Part shown: positions 1 to 4,394 of the stretch, piece after piece
Layout of the letters: every line of letters begins with the position of its first letter
Numbering within the stretch: position 1 is the stretch's first letter
Assembly: GCF_002737765.1 (NCBI RefSeq)
Contig: NZ_PEGG01000221.1
Coordinates: 1-5,696 of the forward strand
Direction: 5' to 3'
Length of the DNA stretch: 5,696 bases
Source of the DNA: Caulobacter sp. B11
GTDB taxonomy: Bacteria; Pseudomonadota; Alphaproteobacteria; Caulobacterales; Caulobacteraceae
Notes under the pieces: generated by a model
The model's input: only the letters and a program-made list of their open reading frames with translations
Database searches by the model: none
Told to the model about the DNA's origin: nothing
Position numbers and translations under genes: made by a program

Positions 1-190
1 TGGAGACGGCGCGCATCAGTTCCGATTGCGCTTCGATAAAGGCGGCCTTGGCGACGACGGCGTCGCCGGCGGTCAGGGCGTCTTCGAACTTGCGAAGATA
101 GGTGCGGACGCGCGAGCGGCGTGCGGTGTTGACTTCGGTGCGGCGGGCGATCTTGCGGATCGCTTTCTTGGCGCCGGGATTATTGGCCAT
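1..190 (-). CDS. rpsT: 30S ribosomal protein S20 (partial, 3' end off the left edge)
   Basis: This is the first 63 codons of ribosomal protein S20, a small basic protein that binds 16S rRNA in the 30S subunit. The reading frame starts at an ATG at 190 (minus strand) and begins [17 protein letters not shown], the typical alphaproteobacterial S20 N-terminus. It continues through the Arg/Lys-rich helix ([18 protein letters not shown]) and [15 protein letters not shown] before leaving the window. S20 is usually about 88 residues, so roughly 25 are missing. An AAGG lies 9 bases before the ATG, and a good sigma-70-type promoter lies 67-95 bases upstream, so the gene can be transcribed independently of the enoyl-CoA hydratase gene behind it. 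From memory, dnaA follows rpsT in Caulobacter; that part is outside the window. Confidence 0.96.
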   Translation of the reverse strand, partial: MANNPGAKKAIRKIARRTEVNTARRSRVRTYLRKFEDALTAGDAVVAKAAFIEAQSELMRAVS

Positions 191-256
191 AGGGCAAGAC
201 CTTCATACGGACAGCCGCGCGGGCGGCCGCGAAGCAGGAGAAATCAAGAGCGCGCG

Positions 257-285
257 GATATACGGGAACGGCCGGGCGCGGTCAA
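257..285 (-). promoter_or_regulatory. Probable rpsT promoter (-35 TTGACC, -10 TATATC)
   Basis: On the minus strand a TTGACC at 285-280 and a TATATC at 262-257 are separated by exactly 17 bases. Each is one or two bases from the sigma-70 consensus. Transcription would start near 250 and give a leader of about 60 bases before the rpsT ATG. A GAATC (GANTC) site, the CcrM methylation target in Caulobacter relatives, lies at 301-305, just upstream of the -35; whether it matters is unknown. The promoter is inferred from sequence match and position only. Confidence 0.6.
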
Positions 286-322
286 TCCATCCCCAGGGGA
301 GAATCTCGTGTTCCGGCCGTTG

Positions 323-340
323 GGGGGCGATCACGCCCCC
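323..340 (-). terminator. GC-rich hairpin across the enoyl-CoA hydratase stop codon, possible terminator
   Basis: GGGGGCG (323-329) and CGCCCCC (334-340) form a perfect 7-bp stem with a 4-base loop, ATCA. The TGA stop codon of the upstream gene (333-331, minus strand) falls in that loop. No T-tract follows on the minus strand, so it is not a textbook Rho-independent terminator. It could slow transcription, protect the mRNA 3' end or be a by-product of GC-rich sequence. Confidence 0.35.
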
Positions 341-1107
341 TTGAAGCTCGGCTTCCGCTTCTCGACGAAGGCGGCCATGCCCTCCTTCTGGTCCTCGAAG
401 GCGAACAGCGAGTGGAACAATCGCCGCTCCAGGGCCACGCCGGTGGTCAGGGTGGTCTCATAGGCGGCCAGGACCAGCTCCTTGTTCATCGCCACGGCCA
501 AGGGTGACTGGGCGGCGATCTTGCGGGCCACGGCCAGGGCCTCGTCCAGCAGGGTGTCGGCGGGGAACACCCGGCTGACCAGGCCCGAGCGCTCGGCCTC
601 GACGGCGTCCATCATCCGGCCGGTCAGGATCATGTCCATGGCCTTGGACTTGCCGACAAAACGGGTCAGGCGCTGGGTGCCGCCGATGCCGGGCGCGACG
701 CCCAGATTGATCTCGGGCTGGCCGAACTTGGCGGTGTCGGCCGCCAGGATGAAATCGCACATCATGGCCAGCTCGCAGCCGCCGCCCAGGGCATAGCCGG
801 ACACGGCGGCGATGATCGGCTTGCGGCACTGCTCGATGGCCCGGGCCCCGGCGGTGAAGAAGTCGGCCTTGAACATCTGGGCGTAGGTCTTGTCCGACAT
901 CTCCTTGATGTCGGCGCCGGCCGCGAAGGCCTTGGCCGAGCCGGTCAGGACGATGCAGCCCACGGCGTCATCGGCCTGGGCCTCGCCCAGCGCCACGGCC
1001 AGTTCACCCAGCAGCTGGGCGTTGAGGGCGTTCAGCGCCTCGGGGCGGTTGAGGCGGATCAGGGTCACGCCGTCGCTCGTCTCGACGATCAGGGTCTCAT
1101 AGGCCAC
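331..1107 (-). CDS. Enoyl-CoA hydratase/isomerase (crotonase) family protein
   Basis: A 258-residue protein, full length for a single-domain crotonase. It probably hydrates trans-2-enoyl-CoA to 3-hydroxyacyl-CoA in the cytoplasm during fatty-acid or amino-acid breakdown. The oxyanion-hole segment [12 protein letters not shown] is at about residues 59-70. [12 protein letters not shown] (104-115) carries the first catalytic glutamate, Glu112, and GQPEINLG carries the second, Glu132. These match Glu144 and Glu164 of rat mitochondrial enoyl-CoA hydratase, with the same spacing of 20. The family-typical C-terminus is [21 protein letters not shown]. The start is the GTG at 1107: AAGGAG lies 7 bases before it and homologues begin (M)AYETLIVE. 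The frame stays open upstream to 1230, but that extension is unlike crotonases and covers the neighbouring gene's start. Both glutamates suggest true hydratase activity; the natural substrate cannot be told from sequence. Confidence 0.93.
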   Translation of the reverse strand: MAYETLIVETSDGVTLIRLNRPEALNALNAQLLGELAVALGEAQADDAVGCIVLTGSAKAFAAGADIKEMSDKTYAQMFKADFFTAGARAIEQCRKPIIAAVSGYALGGGCELAMMCDFILAADTAKFGQPEINLGVAPGIGGTQRLTRFVGKSKAMDMILTGRMMDAVEAERSGLVSRVFPADTLLDEALAVARKIAAQSPLAVAMNKELVLAAYETTLTTGVALERRLFHSLFAFEDQKEGMAAFVEKRKPSFKGA

Positions 1108-1135
1108 GCGGGGGCTCCTTGAATGATGCGCGGCT

Positions 1136-1141
1136 TTTATA
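1136..1141 (-). promoter_or_regulatory. Possible -10 element for the enoyl-CoA hydratase gene
   Basis: On the minus strand TATAAA (1141-1136) stands out in GC-rich DNA, 28 bases before the GTG start, which would leave a short leader of about 20 bases. No good -35 is seen at the standard spacing (the position reads CTGCCC). A GACTC (GANTC) site lies at 1169-1173, about 28 bases upstream of the -10. This is a sequence-only suggestion. Confidence 0.4.
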
Positions 1142-1228
1142 GAGCCCCGCGCCGGGAAGGGCAGCCCTGACTCGGCGGAACGCCGCGGGCGCCGGGCCGT
1201 TTGATCAGGCTGAACAGGGAGAAGTGTC

Positions 1229-1414
1229 ATGGCCGAGCGCGACGACGTCTACGATCCGTCCACCCCCGAGGCGAACCGCAACATCCACGACGGCGGCGGG
1301 GTCGGGGCCCGCGACCTGGCCAAGCAGGAAGAGCCGTCGGAGGTCGTTCCCGAGGGCGACCACGGCGAGGACGCGCCGCCCGAGCCGATCGGCTTGGCGC
1401 ACCCGGTGGACTAG
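1229..1414 (+). CDS. Small acidic hypothetical protein (61 aa)
   Basis: I do not recognise a function. The ATG at 1229 follows GGGAGAA, a good ribosome binding site 5 bases upstream, and the frame ends in TAG at 1412-1414. The product begins [20 protein letters not shown]. It is rich in Asp and Glu (about 16 acidic residues against about 4 Arg/Lys), with many Gly and Pro, and has no hydrophobic stretch. It is therefore probably soluble and disordered, with no signal peptide or membrane segment. It is divergent from the enoyl-CoA hydratase gene and convergent with mutM, with only 4 bases between the stop codons, so it fills the gap exactly. The good binding site and tight fit support a real gene. 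A longer frame on the same strand (1224-2324) is antisense to mutM and is not a gene. Confidence 0.7.
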   Translation: MAERDDVYDPSTPEANRNIHDGGGVGARDLAKQEEPSEVVPEGDHGEDAPPEPIGLAHPVD

Positions 1415-1418
1415 GCCC

Positions 1419-2282
1419 TCAAACCTGGCAGACCGGGCAGAAGAACGTCGATCGCCCGGCCTGGACCTCGCGGGCGATCACCCCCTTGCAGCCGGGGGTC
1501 GGGCACGGCTCGCCCTCGCGGTCATAGACCCGGAAGCGGTGCTGGAAATAGCCCAGGGCCCCGTCGGCGGCGGCGAAGTCCTTGAGGGTGGAGCCGCCGA
1601 CCGCGACGGCTTCGGCCAGGACGTCCTTGATGATCTGGGCGAGCGGCCCCAGCCGCTTGCCGGCGATCAGGCCCGAGGGCTTGAACGGCGAGATGCCCGC
1701 CCGGTGCAGGGCCTCGCAGACATAGATATTGCCCAGGCCCGCGACGGTCTTCTGGTCCAGCAGCAGGGTCTTGGGCCCCTGTTTGCGGCCGGCGAAGGCC
1801 TTGACCAGGGTCTGGCCGCTGAAGGCCTCGCCCAGCGGCTCGGGCCCCATGGCGGCGAACCACGGGTGGGCGGCCACGGCGTCGGTGGCGATCAGGTCCA
1901 TGAAGCCGAACCGCCGGGGGTCGTGATAGGTGACCACCGCGCCCGCTTCGGTCTCGAACACCACGTGGGCGTGCTTGTCGTCGGGCCTGACCTCGCGGGC
2001 GAAATCGCCCGGCCGGATCGTCCCCTCAGGCGCGGCGATCTCGAAGCGGCCGGTCATGCCCAGGTGCATCACCAGGGTGTCGCCGCGATTCAGCGGGGCC
2101 AGCAGGTACTTGGCCCGTCGCTCCAGCCGCAGGATCGTCGCCCCGCTCAGGCGCTGGACGAAGCCGTCGGGCAGGGGGAAGCGCAGGTCGGGCCGGTTGG
2201 CGCGCACCCGGCTCAGGCGGGCGCCGCTGAGGGTCGGCTCGAGGCCCCGGCGGACCGTCTCGACTTCGGGCAATTCGGGCAA
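1419..2282 (-). CDS. mutM: Formamidopyrimidine-DNA glycosylase (Fpg/MutM)
   Basis: A base-excision repair enzyme that removes 8-oxoguanine and formamidopyrimidines and cuts the resulting abasic site. With a TTG start at 2282 the product is 287 residues and starts MPELPEVETVRRGL. This puts the catalytic Pro at position 2 and Glu at 3, as the chemistry needs a free N-terminal proline. A further TTG 4 codons upstream (2294) would bury that proline and is rejected. Lys58 (RRAKYLL) matches the conserved active-site lysine (E. coli Lys57). MHLGMTGRF (72-80) and DPRRFG (121-126) hold the lesion-probing Met, Arg and Phe. The helix-two-turn-helix carries GLGNIYVCEAL (182-192). The C-terminal zinc finger is intact as Cys260-x4-Cys265-x16-Cys282-x2-Cys285, with the GRSTFF loop before the last pair. 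A weak GAGG lies 6 bases before the TTG. It is divergent from ubiE. Confidence 0.97.
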   Translation of the reverse strand: MPELPEVETVRRGLEPTLSGARLSRVRANRPDLRFPLPDGFVQRLSGATILRLERRAKYLLAPLNRGDTLVMHLGMTGRFEIAAPEGTIRPGDFAREVRPDDKHAHVVFETEAGAVVTYHDPRRFGFMDLIATDAVAAHPWFAAMGPEPLGEAFSGQTLVKAFAGRKQGPKTLLLDQKTVAGLGNIYVCEALHRAGISPFKPSGLIAGKRLGPLAQIIKDVLAEAVAVGGSTLKDFAAADGALGYFQHRFRVYDREGEPCPTPGCKGVIAREVQAGRSTFFCPVCQV

Positions 2283-2362
2283 GGGCGGCCTCAAGAAGGT
2301 GACGTGACGCGACGCGCGGTCTAATAGCGAACCATCCTATAGTGAGCCCGGCGAAAGACGTC
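2283..2362. promoter_or_regulatory. Divergent promoter region between mutM and ubiE
   Basis: An 80-base AT-richer gap serves two divergent genes. On the plus strand TATAGT (2338-2343) is a fair -10 for ubiE, about 20 bases before its ATG. On the minus strand GCTATTAG (2329-2322) partly matches the GCTANAWC -10 reported for Caulobacter housekeeping promoters and could serve mutM. No convincing -35 is found for either. Assignment is by position and partial match only. Confidence 0.35.
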
Positions 2363-3123
2363 ATGAGCAAGCCTGCCGCCACATTCGGTTTCAAGGACGT
2401 CGACCCCTCGGTGAAGGCCGGCCTGGTGCGCGGGGTCTTCGATCGCGTCGGCCAAGAACTACGACCTGATGAACGACCTGATGAGCGGGGGGCGTCCACC
2501 GCCTGTGGAAGGACGCCGTCGCCGCGCGCCTCAACCCGCAACCGGGCGAGGTGATCATCGACTGCGCCGGCGGCACCGGCGACATGGCCCGGCGCTTTGC
2601 CAAGATGGCGCGCCGCGCCCAGGAGCGCCGGGGCGGCCCCGACGCGGTGATCAACATCATCGACTACAATGCCGAGATGATCGCCGCCGGCATCGAGAAG
2701 GGCGGCGAGCCCGAGATCACCTGGACGGTCGGCGACGCCCAACGCCTGCCCCTGCCCGACGCCTATGCCGACGCCTATGTGATCTCGTTCGGCATCCGCA
2801 ATGTCACCGATATCGACGCGGCCCTGCGCGAGGCCCGGCGGGTGCTCAAGCCCGGCGGCCGCTTCATCTGCCTGGAGTTCTCGCGCCCGGTGACCGAGGC
2901 GCTTGCGAAAGCGTATGACGCCTACAGCTTCAAGGTCATCCCCCAGGTCGGCGAGTGGGTGGCCAAGGATCGCGAGGCCTATCAGTACCTGGTCGAGAGC
3001 ATCCGCCGCTTCCCCGACCAGCGCACCTTCGCGACCATGATGGAAAACGCCGGCTTCAAGCGGGTGACGATCAGCAACTTCACCGGCGGCGTCGCGGCCA
3101 TGCACCAGGGCTGGGCGCTGTAG
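2363..3123 (+). pseudogene. ubiE: ubiE, demethylmenaquinone/2-polyprenyl-benzoquinol C-methyltransferase, with two frameshifts
   Basis: UbiE is the SAM-dependent enzyme that C-methylates the ubiquinone (and, where present, menaquinone) precursor. As written the frame breaks twice. An extra G in GG (2450-2451) and an extra G in a run of six (2487-2492) each shift it by one. Read literally from the ATG at 2363 it stops at 2552-2554 after 63 residues. Removing one G at each place restores a 252-residue protein, the normal length. The repaired stretch reads [16 protein letters not shown], the UbiE family signature Y-D-x-M-N-x2-[LIVM]-S-x3-H-x2-W. Downstream are the SAM-binding motif DCAGGTGD (66-73), [10 protein letters not shown] (123-132), FGIRNV (142-147) and the second signature [15 protein letters not shown]. 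Everything outside the two insertions is well conserved, so sequencing error or very recent mutation is more likely than old decay. The ATG at 2363 is chosen by homology ([14 protein letters not shown]); its ribosome binding site is weak. Confidence 0.9.
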
Positions 3124-3262
3124 GGGCGGCAGCCCGAGCCAACGCGACACGAGCCCGTGGGCGCGATTTCGGCAAGCCGGTGATCCTGGACGAACGCGTC
3201 GTGGCGAGGGAGAGCGTCTGAAACGCCGGCCCCCCTCTAAACCGCCCGCCATGGCGAGGCCG

Positions 3263-3404
3263 CGCCTTAAAGCCTTGCAGGCGAGCTTGCTCTGGGGTCT
3301 GGCCGTGTCAAGGACGACGCGTCGCGTCGCCGCGACGCGGCCGCCAGAGGCGGTCCTTGACACGGCCAGACCCCAGAGCTCCGATCCACCAAGGGTTTAA
3401 GGCG
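3263..3404. repeat. 142-base composite inverted repeat (REP/MITE-like)
   Basis: Three nested levels of inverted symmetry share one centre. The outer arms, 3263-3277 and 3390-3404, match at 14 of 15 bases (CGCCTTAAAGCCTTG against CGCCTTAAACCCTTG). The middle arms, 3289-3315 and 3353-3379, are perfectly complementary over 27 bases. The inner stem is CGCGTCGCG (3318-3326) and CGCGACGCG (3331-3339) with a TCGC loop. A further 4-bp mini-stem, CGCC/GGCG (3342-3352), sits in the asymmetric internal loop. No T-tract follows either side, so it is not a standard terminator. No coding sequence lies inside and I see no target-site duplication outside the arms. Its length and perfection suggest a dispersed palindromic element or a non-autonomous mobile element; copy number elsewhere cannot be seen here. 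Confidence 0.85.
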
Positions 3405-3521
3405 TAGCCACATCCGGGGCGGATGCGGGCGGTCGCCAGAAGCAGGCCTTCGGAAAGGCCGCGCGGGGTGGACCTCGGACATCTTGCGCCCCGTTTGAGG
3501 TAGGTCGCGGTGCGGTCCGAC

Positions 3522-3536
3522 GTAAGCTAAGCTTAC
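3522..3536. promoter_or_regulatory. Perfect palindrome abutting the start codon at 3540
   Basis: GTAAGC (3522-3527) and GCTTAC (3531-3536) are exact inverted repeats around TAA, ending 3 bases before the ATG. The site covers the place where a ribosome binding site would sit, and no purine-rich one is otherwise visible. It could be a repressor operator or a small hairpin affecting translation. Chance is also possible for a 6-bp arm. Confidence 0.35.
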
Positions 3537-3539
3537 CAG

Positions 3540-3983
3540 ATGCATACTCTCGACACGGCGCAATGGACGATGCGGCCTGCCACAGCGGGGCAAGTCATTC
3601 TGGCCTGTATTGGAGTTCCGTTTGTAGCGTTGGGCCTGGTGGGTGCCTGGGCCAGTTTTACCAGTGGCGATCTGCTCTGGGCGGTCATCATCGGTATTGC
3701 CCTGCCTTCTGGTGGGTGCTGGCTGCTAACTGAAATATCGACGGTTCGCCTGCATCTTACCGAGGAAAGGCTTTGGCTCACGCGAAGAGGCTTCGTCTGT
3801 TGGTCGGTTGAGCGTGACCAAGCAGTGTTAGAACCGGGCGGGGTCGGCGATCTCTCCACTCTTCCCGGTTTGATCGTCATCGAGAGAAAATCGGGAAAGA
3901 AAGTGGGCGAGATCATCAGTGGTCAATTCCGAGCCGACGAACTGGCGAAACTCAGGGCGGCGCTAAGCATACCGGCCGCCTAG
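3540..3983 (+). CDS. Hypothetical membrane protein with two helices and a cytoplasmic tail
   Basis: I do not recognise this 147-residue protein. The ATG at 3540 is the first start after an in-frame TAA (3528-3530); no clear ribosome binding site precedes it, and a second ATG is at codon 11. Two hydrophobic segments, about residues 17-39 and 45-64, form a helical hairpin separated by TSGDL. The remaining ~80 residues are soluble and begin EISTVRLHLTEERLWLTRRGF. This arrangement resembles small bacterial proteins with two helices followed by a PH-like beta domain, but that is only an impression from pattern. The tail ends in a basic-acidic helix (FRADELAKLRAAL). GC content is about 58% by hand count over 420 bases, well below the neighbours, with many TTG, GTA, TTT and AAA-type codons. 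This suggests the gene was acquired by transfer. It sits between ubiE and ubiB, with wide gaps on both sides. Confidence 0.7.
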   Translation: MHTLDTAQWTMRPATAGQVILACIGVPFVALGLVGAWASFTSGDLLWAVIIGIALPSGGCWLLTEISTVRLHLTEERLWLTRRGFVCWSVERDQAVLEPGGVGDLSTLPGLIVIERKSGKKVGEIISGQFRADELAKLRAALSIPAA

Positions 3984-4093
3984 AGTCCGAATTGGGTCGA
4001 ACCCGGACCATCGGCGTCAGTTTCAGAGGCCGACATTCCAAGGTAGAGGGCGGACGTTCAGGAAATCCTCGCCCAGTGGGGGAGGTGGCCCAG

Positions 4094-4149
4094 AGCGCCG
4101 GAGGGGGTGGCGCTGCGACGGAGGGGAAGACCCTCAGTCGCGGAGTTTT
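4094..4149 (+). terminator. Tandem stem-loops followed by TTTT, possible terminator
   Basis: The first stem is AGCGCC (4094-4099) with GGCGCT (4109-4114). The second begins directly after it: GCGAC (4115-4119) and GAGGG (4121-4125) pair with CCCTC (4131-4135) and GTCGC (4137-4141) across one G/A mismatch, with a 5-base loop. TTTT follows at 4146-4149, four bases after the stem. It lies about 110 bases beyond the stop of the membrane-protein gene and could end its transcript. The short T-tract and offset make this uncertain. Confidence 0.4.
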
Positions 4150-4186
4150 ATCCTCGGGCACGCGCTTCGCGCGACCCGGGGCGACA

Positions 4187-4205
4187 GCTCCCCCAAAGGG
4201 GGAGC
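4187..4205. repeat. Perfect 8-bp inverted repeat with AAA loop
   Basis: GCTCCCCC (4187-4194) and GGGGGAGC (4198-4205) form a perfect stem around AAA. No T-tract follows on the plus strand. The G-rich surroundings (from about 4076) have the look of extragenic palindromic repeats found in many copies in high-GC alphaproteobacteria, but copy number cannot be judged from one window. Confidence 0.6.
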
Positions 4206-4394
4206 ATCTGGGGTCAGCTCAGGGCCCGAAAGCGGATTTCACCCCTTCCCGAGAGCCTTCCCTGCCCCCTTTTCGCGGCCGCCGGCGGGTCTGCGGCCAA
4301 AGCGGCCTTGACCGGGGGGCGCGGAGCGGGCTTTGAGGCCGGGCATGAGCTTTTTTCCGCCCCGCCGCCGTCTGCCGACTGAAGGTCTCACCGC

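Larger units (their letters stand above)
3124..3539. other. Non-coding stretch between ubiE and the membrane-protein gene
   Basis: This 416-base gap holds no convincing gene; frames crossing it lack recognisable products. It contains the composite palindrome at 3263-3404, a hairpin at 3445-3460 (GGCCTT, loop CGGA, AAGGCC) with no T-tract, and a palindrome at 3522-3536 next to the following start codon. A weak stem (GGGCTG 3108-3113 with CAGCCC 3130-3135) spans the ubiE stop. No clear Rho-independent terminator follows ubiE. Confidence 0.6.
3984..4394. other. Non-coding, hairpin-rich stretch before ubiB
   Basis: This 411-base gap contains no convincing gene; the short frames in it have no recognisable products. 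From about 4068 to 4205 it is packed with G-runs and small inverted repeats. Nearer ubiB there is a TTGACC at 4308-4313 that could be a -35 (no good -10 at standard spacing) and a run of six T at 4351-4356 without a clear stem before it. A ubiB promoter probably lies here, but I cannot place it. Confidence 0.55.

Noticed and set aside
1108..1230. 41-residue N-terminal extension of the enoyl-CoA hydratase frame, to an ATG at 1230
   Set aside because: The extension is unlike crotonases and overlaps the start of the opposite-strand gene. The GTG at 1107 has AAGGAG at ideal spacing and fits the family N-terminus.
1224..2324. 366-codon open frame on the plus strand
   Set aside because: It is antisense to mutM and its product has no recognisable motifs. 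mutM on the other strand is unmistakable.
2551..3123. 190-residue ubiE starting at an in-frame GTG at 2551
   Set aside because: It would lack the first 62 residues, including the family signature, which is present in the other frames just upstream. A frameshifted full-length gene explains the sequence better.
2026..3363. 445-codon open frame on the minus strand
   Set aside because: It runs antisense through ubiE and into mutM, has a low-complexity Arg/Pro/Gly-rich product and no family motif. It arises from high GC content.
3267..3400. TTAA at both ends of the palindrome, as a target-site duplication or CtrA half-sites
   Set aside because: The TTAA copies lie inside the symmetric arms (flanked by CGCC and GGCG), so they are part of the palindrome. 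They are 126 bases apart, not in the TTAA-N7-TTAA layout of a CtrA site.
4147..4155. DnaA-box-like TTATCCTCG
   Set aside because: It matches only 6 of 9 bases of TTATCCACA, stands alone and lies among unrelated hairpins.
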